DNA of 58,792 nt from Rhodanobacter sp. (GTDB lineage: Bacteria > Pseudomonadota > Gammaproteobacteria > Xanthomonadales > Rhodanobacteraceae): assembly GCA_004298505.1 (NCBI GenBank), contig SCRO01000069.1, forward strand, positions 1 to 58,792, read 5' to 3'. Position numbers and translations under genes: made by a program. Positions 30,331-39,464 of this stretch are shown here, piece by piece (positions within the stretch are counted from its first letter, which is position 1; each line of letters opens with the position of its first letter). The notes below the pieces were generated by a model. The model made no database searches. It was not told the origin of the DNA and saw only the letters and a list, made by a program, of their open reading frames with translations.

Positions 30331-30385
30331 TCGCATCTCGATTGAATAGCGCGACAACAGCGGGCGGGCAGTACCTGCCTCACAG
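30327..30385. repeat. Half copy of REP-like repeat (family R, copy 3)
   Basis: TTGATCGCATCTCGATTGAAT followed by GCGGGCGGGCAGTACCTGCC matches the left half of the copy at 23146-23270. The right half is absent; the element abuts the 3' end of the GMC gene. Confidence 0.65.
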
Positions 30386-31747
30386 TTCCCCGCGTGAAGC
30401 GAGCACGCCAATGCGATGCGCCGTGCGGCAGGCAAGTGCCTGGATCGTCAGCGATGGATTGACGCCGCCCACAGTGGGAAACACCGAGCCGTCGCAGATC
30501 CACAGGTTGGGAATATCCCAGCTGCGACCATCGGCATTGACCACGCTGGTCTTGGGATCGTCGCCCATGCGGGCGGTACCGTTGAGGTGGCAGGTGTCGT
30601 CCTGCTCACGCCAGATCTCCTTGCCGCCGGCCGCTTCCAGCGCCTGCTCCATGAAGTTCAGTGAATGCGCGATCAGCTTCTTGTCGTTGTCGCAAAAGGA
30701 ATAGGTGATGCGTGTGATCGGCAATCCGTACTGGTCCTTTTCATCGGCCAGGGTGACGCGGTTGCGCTCCTGCGGCAGCGTTTCGCCCACGATCTTCAAG
30801 CCGGCCTGATGGTTGTATTTCTGCATCTCGCGGGAAAGATTGACGCCCCACAGACCTCGTCCGTTCAGTGCGGAGGCCCAACCGGCTGGCAGCGGTCCCT
30901 GGCTCATATAGGCATAACCGCCGAAGAAGTCCTTGTCCTTGTCTTGGTAGTTCCAGTGTTCGCTGATCGACAGCGAAGGCGGGCCCTTGTAGCTGCGCAC
31001 CTCCTCGTCCAGCACGCCCCACACCGCCTGGTTCGACTGCACCATCAGGTTCTTGCCGACCAGGCCGGAGCTGTTAGCCAGACCATCGGGAAAACGCTGG
31101 TTGGCGGATATCAGCAACAGTCGCGGTGTCTCGATCGCGTAACCGGCCACCACCACGTTACGCGCCAGCACCAAAGCGGCCGCGTTGAGCTCGTGCGAGC
31201 GGTAGGGATAGCGTTTGCGCGGCGGCCCCCACGGATAGTTGACCGGCCCGGCAATGCTCAGCGCCTGCTCGACCTCGTCGTAGTAATGCCACATCTCGCG
31301 CCAGTCGACCGGCCAGTCGGCGCCATAGCCGAGCATGCTGCGGCACTTGAACCACTCGGGCCGGAAACGCAGCGAGACCATGGCGAAATGCACCGTGCTG
31401 CCGCCGACCGCCTTGCCGCTGTTGTTGCTGCCCATCTTCAATGGATTGTCGCCATCGCAGATGCGCTCATCGTTCCAGTACAGCTGCTGCTGGTGCGCCT
31501 CGTCGGAGGCAAATTCCTCCAGCGGGCGCCACCACGCGCCAGCGTCCAGCGCCACCACGCTGAAACCCTGCTCGGCGAGACGACACGCCAGCGTGGCGCC
31601 GCCAGCCCCGGTGCCCACGATGAGGAAGTCCACCTCTTGATCGAGGTCATGTTCCCGCATCGGCACCCAGCCGCCTTTGCGGAATACATCCGGCGCGTGG
31701 CCGTCTGCGCCACGCGGCACTTTCATCGCGTCAGCGGACACGCGCAT
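30380..31747 (-). CDS. GMC-family oxidoreductase (gluconate 2-dehydrogenase large-subunit-like), internally shortened
   Basis: This FAD-dependent enzyme begins with a Rossmann motif VDFLIVGTGAGGATLACRLAEQG and ends with the GMC C-terminus CHLNGTARMGDD and GGVNPSLTIQ. It is 455 residues against the usual 540-590. Directly after RSHELNAAALVLA it continues as RNVVVAGYAIETPRLLL. The stretch that normally separates these motifs (about 85-100 residues of the FAD/cap region) is missing, in frame. It is the last gene of a four-gene overlapping minus-strand operon. Starts at 31747 (ATG), 31741 (GTG, better spaced from GAGGAG) or 31726 are all possible. Activity is doubtful. It would be a periplasmic/membrane sugar-acid or alcohol dehydrogenase if working. 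Confidence 0.82.
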   Translation of the reverse strand: MRVSADAMKVPRGADGHAPDVFRKGGWVPMREHDLDQEVDFLIVGTGAGGATLACRLAEQGFSVVALDAGAWWRPLEEFASDEAHQQQLYWNDERICDGDNPLKMGSNNSGKAVGGSTVHFAMVSLRFRPEWFKCRSMLGYGADWPVDWREMWHYYDEVEQALSIAGPVNYPWGPPRKRYPYRSHELNAAALVLARNVVVAGYAIETPRLLLISANQRFPDGLANSSGLVGKNLMVQSNQAVWGVLDEEVRSYKGPPSLSISEHWNYQDKDKDFFGGYAYMSQGPLPAGWASALNGRGLWGVNLSREMQKYNHQAGLKIVGETLPQERNRVTLADEKDQYGLPITRITYSFCDNDKKLIAHSLNFMEQALEAAGGKEIWREQDDTCHLNGTARMGDDPKTSVVNADGRSWDIPNLWICDGSVFPTVGGVNPSLTIQALACRTAHRIGVLASRGEL

Positions 31748-32399
31748 TCTCCTCGCTCACCTGATCGCGTTCTTGCGCCGTGCTGTCAGGCGCGGCTTCC
31801 ACCGCCTCCCAGGGATCGCGCTGATTCTTGTACAGGCGCACGTAGCCGCGAGGATTCGCCGGGCCGCCAAAGCCGATCTCGCTCCATGCCGCGGGGTGCG
31901 AATAATACGCACCGTACAGGTCATGCAGCACGCGCTCGCTGAAGAACAGGTCGCACGGCATGTTTTGCCAAGCGGCGTCATGGAGTTCGCCGCGCTGCAT
32001 CGCGGTGACCAGCGCGATCTGCTGATCCAGTGTCAGTTGCGCGAGTACGACGCCATGGGCTGTGCGGCTTTCTGCATCCAGCGCGGCCAGCCCGGTACGC
32101 CAGGCCTCTCGCAGCGGCGGCAGTCGTGCATCGCGCCAACCGTCGCCCTGGTTTTCGAACAGCCGCGCATCGAGCATGGCGGCAACCGGTACCGACGCGC
32201 GGTCCGCCGGTTGGTCCACGACACATTTGCACAGCGTGGCCGCTGCAGCCCACTGCACCTGATCGAAGAAGCGCGGTTGCAACGGCGTGGCAAGACGCTC
32301 GTCGACGACTTTGCGCGTGATCGGATCCCATGAAGGTGTGTCGCGCTTGGCCAGTACGTCGTAGCCGGGGTAGCGCGTGCGGGTAGCTTGGTCGCTCAT
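31731..32399 (-). CDS. Gluconate 2-dehydrogenase subunit 3 family protein
   Basis: The 222-residue protein has the subunit-3 pattern YPGYDVLAKRDTPSWDPITRKVV, then a helical region and the C-terminus FFSERVLHDLYGAYYSHPAAW and GYVRLYKN. Subunit 3 accompanies GMC dehydrogenases, often assisting export or electron transfer. The start at 32399 overlaps the upstream membrane-protein stop by ATGA, and its own end overlaps the GMC start. No signal peptide is visible in the first 30 residues. It appears intact, unlike its partner. Confidence 0.85.
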   Translation of the reverse strand: MSDQATRTRYPGYDVLAKRDTPSWDPITRKVVDERLATPLQPRFFDQVQWAAAATLCKCVVDQPADRASVPVAAMLDARLFENQGDGWRDARLPPLREAWRTGLAALDAESRTAHGVVLAQLTLDQQIALVTAMQRGELHDAAWQNMPCDLFFSERVLHDLYGAYYSHPAAWSEIGFGGPANPRGYVRLYKNQRDPWEAVEAAPDSTAQERDQVSEENARVR

Positions 32400-33415
32400 T
32401 TCTCGGTTTGCCTCAATCGAAGCGCGGCCAGACCGGCCAGCGCCAGCGCGGTGAAACTCGGTGGCGCCGGCAGCGGTGGACCGCTCAGGATGTTCTGGCT
32501 CCAGTTGCGCCAGCCGCCCTGGCAACGCGCGATGCCGCGGGCATGAAAGGCCACGCCGATCAGGCCGAGCCAGGTGGTCAGTTTCAGCCACCAGCGGGTC
32601 AGCGGCCGCGGCTGCGGGCGACCCAGCGCCGTCCCCGCCATCAGCGCCGCCGTCACCGGGGGAATGAGCACCGGCGCATACATCGCCCGATGCTGGAACG
32701 CCCCGCGGAAATGCAACAGACCCACCTCGATCACCGTACCCACCAGCCCGGCGCTGACCGCGAGCGCCAGCGCCCGACCCGCCGGCATGCCGAGCAGGCG
32801 CGGCTCTTCAGCAGGCTGGTCGCGCAGGCGTTCGCCGATAGCACCCAGACCGCCGGACAGCAGCAGCGCGGTAGGCGCACCCAACGGCGCTGCGTAGAAC
32901 AGGTTGTTCCAACTCCAGCCGCCGGTCCGTTTGGTCACGTTGTAGAGGTGAAACCCCGTGCCTGCCAGGCCAGCCAGTGCAGCGAACGCATAAATGCCGT
33001 GCCGCACCGGATGCGCGGCTGAACGCCGATCGTGGCCGCCGTGCAGGCCGGCAAACAACGACAAAGTTGCGGACGCCAGCGGAATGAACATCGCCGGGTT
33101 CTCGAACGAGCCGCGGTAGTGCTCGACACCACTGTCAGCCAGAACCGAAAGCGCCAGCAATGACGAGCTGTGATTGAAGCGGCGCGCCGAGGTGATATGC
33201 ACCTGTTCTTCGCTGACGGGTGGGACCTTCTCCCGTGGCAGGCGACGCGCGAGACGCGCCGGTCTGCGCCGGCCCAGCGCGGCCGCGGCGACAGCCAGCC
33301 CACCCAGCAGCAATAGCGTCGTCGTGTCACTGCGTTGAGGTTGCTTCATCAATCTTTCCTCCGCGCCGACGGACGTCCAACCCGCGTCGCGCCAATCAGG
33401 TTCATTCGTCGCCAT
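32396..33415 (-). CDS. Polytopic membrane protein of unknown function in a GMC operon
   Basis: A protein of up to 339 residues with about eight hydrophobic stretches. Two halves look alike: HYRGSFENPAMFIPLASATLSLFAGL and HFRGAFQHRAMYAPVLIPPVTAALM, each followed by a GFHLYNV... or AFHARGIA motif and a W-rich NLFYAAPLGAP or NILSGPPLPAP motif. This suggests an internal duplication. I do not recognise a named family. It may be the membrane anchor or electron-transfer partner of the GMC dehydrogenase. The start could be 33415 or the internal MKQPQRSD. It overlaps the SDR stop by 14 bp. Confidence 0.75.
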   Translation of the reverse strand: MATNEPDWRDAGWTSVGAEERLMKQPQRSDTTTLLLLGGLAVAAAALGRRRPARLARRLPREKVPPVSEEQVHITSARRFNHSSSLLALSVLADSGVEHYRGSFENPAMFIPLASATLSLFAGLHGGHDRRSAAHPVRHGIYAFAALAGLAGTGFHLYNVTKRTGGWSWNNLFYAAPLGAPTALLLSGGLGAIGERLRDQPAEEPRLLGMPAGRALALAVSAGLVGTVIEVGLLHFRGAFQHRAMYAPVLIPPVTAALMAGTALGRPQPRPLTRWWLKLTTWLGLIGVAFHARGIARCQGGWRNWSQNILSGPPLPAPPSFTALALAGLAALRLRQTEK

Positions 33416-34430
33416 CCAGCTCGCCGCGCCGGCTCCCCCGACCGGACAGCAGCGCCCGTGTCGTCAGCAATGCTGCGCCCAGCAACCCAGCAGCGATCGT
33501 GCGTCGATGCGTGGTGGCCCACAGCTGCGGACTGAAGCTGCGCGAGCGGTCGTCGAAACGCCCGTGCGTGCCGAAATCGTGGTCCACTGCCTCGAACAGA
33601 TTGTCTGGCCGATCCGCCGGTACGGGTTGGTCATCCATCTGTCCGGTATAGCCCTTCTTCGCCAGCTTTCGATCCGCCAGCCAGGGCACCACGCCATTGC
33701 CGAGGATCGCCTTCACGGCGGGAAAGCCCACCCACAACTCACGTCGCCGATGGTGTGCTGCATAGTGGATGCCGTCGGCCGCAACCTCGGGTTGATAGAT
33801 CGGCGGTACCGGCTGCGGTCGGCGCGGCAACCGGGTGCGCCCCCATTGGAACTGCGGCGTGTTGAACGCCGACAGCTGCACCATCGTCACCGTGATCTTG
33901 CTCTTTTCGTGCATCAGTTCCACTCGAAGCGCATCGGTGAAACCACGAATCGCAAACTTGGCGCCGCAGTAGGCCGACTGCAAAGGCACCGACCGATACG
34001 CGAGCGCCGAACCCACTTGCACGATCTTGCCGCGATTGCGCGAGCGCATCCGCTTGAGTGCCGACATCGTGCCGTGCACGGCGCCCAGATAGGTAACCTC
34101 GGTGGCGCGACGAAATTCCGCGGCGGTGATGTCGCTGACCGGCGCAAAGATCGTGGCCATGGCCACATTGATCCAGATATCGATCGGGCCGAGCTCCTGC
34201 TCGATGCGCTCCGCGGCCGCCTCGACTTGCTCGGCATCGGCAACATCCACCGGAACCGCCAGCACCTTGCAACCCATGTCGCGCAATTCCTGCGCCGCGC
34301 CATCGAGCGCCTTGCTGCCGCGGGCGAGCAATACCACGTTCGCTCCGTCACGTGCAAAACGTTGCGCCGTGGCCCGGCCCACGCCGGCGGATGATCCAGT
34401 GATGACGACGACTTCGGATCGGTTATTCAT
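33402..34430 (-). CDS. SDR-family oxidoreductase
   Basis: A 342-residue short-chain dehydrogenase with the cofactor motif ITGSSAGVGRATA (residues about 9-21), WINVAMA instead of the usual NNAG, and the catalytic Ser/Tyr/Lys in VGSALAYRSVPLQSAYCGAKFA. The C-terminal 80 residues form an extension typical of the large SDR subgroup found beside GMC genes. The start at 34430 gives MNNRSEVVVITG. It is the first gene of the four-gene operon SDR, membrane protein, subunit 3, GMC; all junctions overlap. Substrate unknown; sugars or polyols are plausible from context. Confidence 0.87.
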   Translation of the reverse strand: MNNRSEVVVITGSSAGVGRATAQRFARDGANVVLLARGSKALDGAAQELRDMGCKVLAVPVDVADAEQVEAAAERIEQELGPIDIWINVAMATIFAPVSDITAAEFRRATEVTYLGAVHGTMSALKRMRSRNRGKIVQVGSALAYRSVPLQSAYCGAKFAIRGFTDALRVELMHEKSKITVTMVQLSAFNTPQFQWGRTRLPRRPQPVPPIYQPEVAADGIHYAAHHRRRELWVGFPAVKAILGNGVVPWLADRKLAKKGYTGQMDDQPVPADRPDNLFEAVDHDFGTHGRFDDRSRSFSPQLWATTHRRTIAAGLLGAALLTTRALLSGRGSRRGELDGDE

Positions 34431-35122
34431 GGGCTTTCCAGTGTTCGGTACGAGAGATGATGAAGACGTCGCGCGGAGGGCCTGTGTGTCGGGCAGTCCG
34501 TTCAGCTGTCGTGATTTCCTGAAATTGCCGACGTCGAACGAGTAGGGCGAGAACACGGAGGCTCAGTCGAGCCGCGTTCGTAGATGTCTGTGGAAACGTG
34601 CGCGCTTTCTCGTGAAGCGAAGATGTTTGTTTTGTGTATTCGCACCACATGCGAGCCGATGCCCACCTGAATCACAAGACACTGCGGGCACGCATCATTC
34701 ACGCGCGCCGGCAGATCATGAGTCCGTGAAACACGGTACGGGATTTCTTCTGCCGATCCCGATAACCAACAACTGGCATAATCTCAACACTGCGGAGAGA
34801 AGCATACATTCCCATTATCTGCGAAACAGCCTCCTTGCCGGCGCATTTACGTGCGCGTTTGCCGCCATACCAGTCAGAACCCGCGGATTGCGTGCACGCG
34901 GATCGAGCGTGGGCTTGCCCAAGGCCGGCATGTGCCGTCGCACTGCGAGATCCTGGGGCGCCGCGTCGCCATGGCGGTCCGGCAACGTCTGTCCCGCTCA
35001 ACTCGGTGATCGAATTGTCGACAGATTCCAATCCATGCAAACCAAACGAGCCACTCCGTGCTGAGAACGGTCGCCATTGTCAATATCGGTCTGTCCTTTG
35101 TGCTGGCGCTTTCGGGAACTAG
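34431..35122. other. Intergenic stretch upstream of the SDR operon
   Basis: About 690 bp without a supportable gene. The left part should hold the promoter of the SDR operon. Near 35061-35121 a plus-strand reading (LRTVAIVNIGLSFVLALSG) is hydrophobic and may be the eroded upstream part of the DUF4396 remnant that follows, but I cannot prove it. Confidence 0.45.
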
Positions 35123-35437
35123 ATTGTGGACTATGTCTTTGCGCTGATTTTCGGGGTGGTCTTTCAGTTTTGTGCCAAGGCGGCAATGTCTGACGATCCC
35201 AAGCCAACCATCTGGTAGCAGGCGTTCAAGACCGACTTCTGGTCGTTGACCTCCTGGCAGATCGGCATGTATGGCTGGATGGTGATCAGCATTTTCGTGC
35301 TGTTTGATTCCCGAACAATGAAGCCCGACCACTGGACGTTTTGGCTGATGATGCAGGTGGCCATGCTGGCCGGCTTCATCACCGCTTATCCCGCCAACTG
35401 GGTGTTGATCGACAAGGGGATCAAGGAGCACATGTAG
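35123..35437 (+). pseudogene. DUF4396 membrane protein remnant with an in-frame stop
   Basis: One frame reads IVDYVFALIFGVVFQF, then DPKPTIW, a TAG at 35216, then QAFKTDFWSLTSWQIGMYGWM, FWLMMQVAMLAGFITAYP and NWVLIDKGIKEHM. The last segments are the diagnostic end of DUF4396 proteins. The N-terminal part is missing or unrecognisable. The short reading from 35246 could give a 63-residue peptide, but it lacks a ribosome binding site. Confidence 0.68.
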
Positions 35438-35515
35438 TCCGCCAGCAGTTCGTGCCTCGCTTTCACCATCGCTCAGGTGCCCTCGCAGCGTGCGTCGTGC
35501 GTCGCTCAGGTAGCG

Positions 35516-35769
35516 TCAGGCGGTGAATGGCCTGTGACGCTCGCGGAACTCGTCGCGATAATCGCCCGGCTTCCATTCGTTGCTCATCGAGCTGATCAAC
35601 TGCTCGGCCATCTCGATTTCCTTGGCCGAGATGCGGTATTGCGAGGCGGTGCCCTGCGGGATCTTGTACTGCGGAAGTGCAGGTCGACGCTGCGCTGCCC
35701 GGCCACCAACGACCCCGGTACATTGAGCAGCCCGAAGGAAAGGGTTCCGGTCCAGATGGGTCGAGCCAT
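35516..35769 (-). pseudogene. Remnant of the NHEJ protein Ku, middle deleted
   Basis: The minus strand starts MARPIWTGTLSFGLLNVPGSLVAG and SVDLHFR, the N-terminus of bacterial Ku (normally about 260-300 residues). The frame then shifts. Soon after comes YKIPQGTASQYRISAKEIEMAEQLI and SNEWKPGDYRDEFRER, the typical C-terminal Ku segment. About 170-200 residues, including most of the DNA-encircling beta-barrel, are missing. Together with the ligD remnant at 37495-38916 this shows a lost non-homologous end-joining locus. Confidence 0.82.
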
Positions 35770-35801
35770 GGCATGCGTCCTACGCTGCCGCGTGATGGTT
35801 T

Positions 35802-36293
35802 TCAGGACTTGTTGCGCGCCCGCGTGCGCGCTGCCTTCTTCGCTGCCGCCGAGCGCCCTGCAGCACCCTTGGTTTGCGCAGCCTTTTTTGCGGCGGCTGA
35901 ACGGGAGGAAGCGGTTCTCTTGCTGGCTGATTTCTTCGCGTGCCTGGACAATGCCGATTTGGACGCCGCCGAATACCCTTCCTTCTTCAGCGCCTTCCTG
36001 GTCGCCCTGGACCGCGTGGACGATGGCTTGTGGCGGTCGTGCGAGGCCTTCTTGTCCTGGGCGGCTTTTTCCCTGGTCGACTTGCTGGCCGACTTGCCCG
36101 GCTGCACGTCCACGCCGTCCCGTCTGGCCTTGGACAAACCGATCGCGATCGCCTGCTTGGTGGAGCGGGCGCCGTGCTTTCCGTCGCGCACATGTTCGAT
36201 CTCCTCACGAACGTACTCCCCGGCTTGCGTGGAGGCGGATTTGCCTTGCTTCTTGTCTTTCGCCGCAGCGGCGCGCGTTTTCTTGTCCGGCAT
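35802..36293 (-). CDS. DUF6496-type Lys/Ala-rich protein
   Basis: The 163-residue protein begins MPDKKTRAAAAKDKKQGKSA and has the DUF6496 core STQAGEYVREEIEHVRDGKHGARSTKQAIAIGLSKARR. A histone-H1-like tail rich in Lys, Ala, Ser and Arg (SAAAKKAAQ repeats) follows, probably binding DNA. Proteins of this kind are common near Ku/LigD and other stress genes in soil proteobacteria. It is intact, between the ku remnant and a divergent stress-type SDR. Function unknown. Confidence 0.83.
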   Translation of the reverse strand: MPDKKTRAAAAKDKKQGKSASTQAGEYVREEIEHVRDGKHGARSTKQAIAIGLSKARRDGVDVQPGKSASKSTREKAAQDKKASHDRHKPSSTRSRATRKALKKEGYSAASKSALSRHAKKSASKRTASSRSAAAKKAAQTKGAAGRSAAAKKAARTRARNKS

Positions 36294-36435
36294 GGCAGTA
36301 CTCCCAGAGCGCTGGTCAGGTTTGCGAACTATTGGCCGAAGGACGTGGAGACACCGTCAACGACTTCGCCGCGCACTTCACTTCCAACCGACGCCTCGCG
36401 CCGTAAGTTACGCCAGTACGAACCGGAGCCCACGC

Positions 36436-37455
36436 ATGTCCACAACCAACAAAACAAAGTCCACCAGAAAAACTCCCTCTCCCGGCAAGTCAGCGGGAGC
36501 CACGCTGGCGCGCCAGCGCGCGATCCAGGCTGCTGCCGAGCGCTTGGACGAGAAGAACGAAACGTCGGCCAAGAGGCCATCCGGCAAGAAGGGGGCGGGC
36601 GCTGCTCGGCCAACCAATCCCCTGCCGGCTCAGCATCAGCGCAAGCCCGGTATCGAACGCGACCTTGATCCGCGCCCGCAGTTTCTGGCGCCCAGCTACG
36701 TCGGCAGCGGCAAACTCGCCGGGATGAGTGCGCTAATCACCGGCGGCGACTCGGGCATCGGCCGCGCGGTGGCCGTGTTGTTCGCGCGCGAAGGGGCGGA
36801 CGTCGCCATCGTGTACCTGAGCGAAGACGCGGATGCGCAGGAGACCCGCGACCACGTGGAGGGAGAAGGCCAGCATTGCCTGCTGATCCGTGGCGACGTG
36901 CGCCAGCCCGCGTTCTGCCGCAAGGCGGTCGAACAGACGGTGAAGACCTTCGGCAAGCTTTCGGTGCTGGTCAACAACGCGGCCTTCCAGCAACACGCGG
37001 AGTCGATCGAGGACATCACGGACGCCCACTTCGACGAGACCCTGCGCACCAATCTTTACGGATATTTCCAGATGGTCAGGGCAGCCTCGCCGCATCTGGG
37101 CAGTGGCTGCTCGATCATCAATACCGGTTCGGAGACCGGCTTGTTCGGCAACGACAAGCTGCTGGATTACTCGATGACCAAGGGCGGCATCCACGCGTTC
37201 ACCAAGGCGCTGGCGCTGAACATGGTCAAGCGCGGGATCCGGGTCAATGTCGTGGCGCCGGGGCCAGTGTGGACACCGCTCAATCCGGCCGATCAGTCGC
37301 GCGAGGAGATCCAGAAGTTCGGCAAGTCCAGCGTCATGGGAAGAGCGGCCCAGCCCGAGGAACTCGCTCCCGCGTACGTGTTCCTGGCGGCGCCGTCTTG
37401 CGCCAGTTATATCTCCGGCGCGGTCTTGCCCGTGATGGGCGGCCCCACCAGTTGA
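36436..37455 (+). CDS. SDR-family oxidoreductase, general-stress type
   Basis: A 339-residue SDR with a basic, low-complexity N-terminal tail of about 60 residues (Lys/Thr/Ala/Gly-rich). The pattern RKPGIERDLDPRPQFLAPSY precedes the dehydrogenase domain, which has ITGGDSGIGRAVAVLFAREG, NNAAFQ, and YSMTKGG with the catalytic Tyr/Lys. The C-terminus ISGAVLPVMGG is typical of the GSP39/YhdF-like group. These oxidoreductases are often stress-induced and may act on sugars; substrate unknown. The start ATG at 36436 was chosen because the longer upstream frame runs antisense through the DUF6496 gene. Confidence 0.88.
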   Translation: MSTTNKTKSTRKTPSPGKSAGATLARQRAIQAAAERLDEKNETSAKRPSGKKGAGAARPTNPLPAQHQRKPGIERDLDPRPQFLAPSYVGSGKLAGMSALITGGDSGIGRAVAVLFAREGADVAIVYLSEDADAQETRDHVEGEGQHCLLIRGDVRQPAFCRKAVEQTVKTFGKLSVLVNNAAFQQHAESIEDITDAHFDETLRTNLYGYFQMVRAASPHLGSGCSIINTGSETGLFGNDKLLDYSMTKGGIHAFTKALALNMVKRGIRVNVVAPGPVWTPLNPADQSREEIQKFGKSSVMGRAAQPEELAPAYVFLAAPSCASYISGAVLPVMGGPTS

Positions 37456-37494
37456 ACCGACTGCCAGCGAGCGGGCGCCGCCCGACATTCCGAC

Positions 37495-38916
37495 ATGAGC
37501 AAGCTGCGTGAGTACGAGCGAAAGCGGGACTTCAGCAAGACCCGCGAGCCAGACGCAAGTGGCACGGCGAAGCGGGGCAAGCGCGCGATCTTCGTGGTGC
37601 AGTTGCACCATGCCAGCCGTCGTTACTTCGATTTTCGCCTGCAGGTCGGCGACGTGTTGAGAAGTTGGGCCGGAGCAGCTTGCTTGAGCGCAAGCACCTG
37701 CCGCAAGACTTGTTGGCGCATGCGCCGCCGAGGCTTGCCTTCAGCACGCACACGATAGGCAACGGGGATGCGGCATTTCGCATGGCCAGCGTCCAGAAGC
37801 TGGAAGGAATTATCTGCAAGCGCGTCGATTCACCGTACCGCGCCGGCCGCGACGATGACTGGCTGAAGGTGAAGCGGCTGGAAAGCGACGAATTCGCGGT
37901 GGTCAGCTACACGCCACCCAAGGGCAGCCGCAGCGGCTTCGGCTCCCTCTTGCTGGCGCGCCCTGACCCGGACGTCGCGGCAGGCTGGATCTATGCCGGG
38001 CGCGTCGGCACCGGTTTCACCGATGACCAGTTACAAGAACTCGGCACTCAACTGAACGGACGCGGCCACAACAAACCGCCGGTGAAGCTCACCGGCATCA
38101 ACCCGCTGTTGCACGATGCGCATTGGATCAAGCCCTCGGCCGTGGTCGACGTGTTCTATCGCGGCATCGGCAACAAGAAGTTGCTGCGCCAACCGAGCCT
38201 GAAAACCATGCGCTCCGACAAGACCGTAGCCGACCTGAGCGATTCCGACTGCACGCCAGCGAGCATACCGGGCAAGGGTCGCCCATCAAGTTGCAAGTCG
38301 CCCGCCGGATCATCGCGCGCAAGTATCAAGATCACTCATCCTGAGCGGGTGGTGTTTCCCGAGGACGGGTACACCAAACAGGATATGGCCGATTACATCG
38401 CCTCGTGTTCGATCTCGATCCCGGGGCCGACGTCGCCTGGTCGCGCATGATCGCCGCCGCGCGGCTGATTCGCGACAGGTTGCGCGATCTCGACCTTGAG
38501 TCGTTCGTGCGCACCACCGGCGGCAAGGGCCTGCATGTCGTGGTTCCGCTGAACCCAAGCTGCCCGTGGCCGCAGACCAAGGACTTCGCGCAGGCCTTCG
38601 CCAGTACGCTGGCGTAGGCACATCCGCTGGAGTTCATCGCCACGGCCAGCAAGGCACGCCGCAATCGCCTCATCTACGTCGACTATTTGCGCAATGCCCG
38701 CGGCGCAACCAGCGTGGCGTCGTACTCCCTGCGGGCCCGCCGGGCGCGCCGGTGGCCGTTCCGCTGCGCTGGAGCGAGCTGGGCAAGCTCAAGAGCGGCC
38801 ATGCCTATGACGTCGTCACCACGCCGAAGCGACTGGCGCGGCTACGCTCCGATCCGTGGGCTGGTATCGACGATCTGAATCAGAGCCTGGACGGATTGAT
38901 GAATGTCGCGACTTGA
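37495..38916 (+). pseudogene. Remnant of multifunctional DNA ligase LigD
   Basis: Fragments in order: the start of the 3'-phosphoesterase domain (SKLREYERKRDFSKT, FVVQLHHASRRYFDFRLQVGD), then a frameshift. Next is the second half of the ATP-dependent ligase domain (EGIICKRVDSPYRAGR, DDWLKVKRLESDEFAVV), without the nucleotidylated KxDG lysine motif. The start of the polymerase/primase domain (THPERVVFPEDGYTKQDMADY) jumps to FDLDPGADVAWSRM and TGGKGLHVVVPL. There is a TAG at 38615, then more polymerase sequence after another shift (GKLKSGHAYDVVTTPKRL). No intact domain remains. Confidence 0.88.
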
Positions 38917-39464
38917 GCGTCGCGCAAACGGATGCATGCACGTGTCATTCACGTGCGCCGACGCTGATGCCCCCGAGAGACGTGTCGGGGACGATTCCCT
39001 TCCGAAGCAGCAGTGATTCTAGCTTGGCGAACGTTCCCAGCGATGGCAGCCAAGCAATGTGACTCGAGTGCGGAACGTCCACCAGGTCGTCAGTTCAATT
39101 GTGCCACCAGCAGGCTTCTACTGAACAGCCTTCCGACGTGCAGAAGGCCTCCTGGTGGCATGAGGCTTCAAGGGTACTTGAGCCTATGCCCGCTGAGAAT
39201 ATCTTGCGCAATACGGACCCGGATCGCATGAGATGGGGTCCTTCCGGGCTCGATGCTTCTCCATCGCCCCAAAAGGTAATCTTCGCTTCGCCCGACTGTA
39301 GTTATCGGCAGTGCGGGGGCTGCGGGGGCATTTCAAGGCTGCCAGACAGTCCATAACAGTGCTTGCATCGGCCGAAATCCGGACAGTGACAGGGCCACGC
39401 CCGTTTACGCAGCGCACACATCCGCTGCGCCTATATTTCGTCGCCCTTCTGTCGGACCTTTGCA
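38917..39464. other. Intergenic stretch without a recognisable gene
   Basis: About 550 bp after ligD. A hairpin CCCCGA/TCGGGG near 38972-38990 has no U-run. No family pattern was seen on either strand. The right end should contain the promoter of the split iron-permease gene. Confidence 0.4.

Noticed and set aside
35677-36435. N-terminal extension of the SDR gene through the DUF6496 region
   Set aside because: Homology of the SDR begins after 36436, and the extension is antisense to a recognisable DUF6496 gene.
38970-38990. Hairpin CCCCGA/TCGGGG as a terminator
   Set aside because: No U-run and no intact gene directly upstream; ligD there is a remnant.
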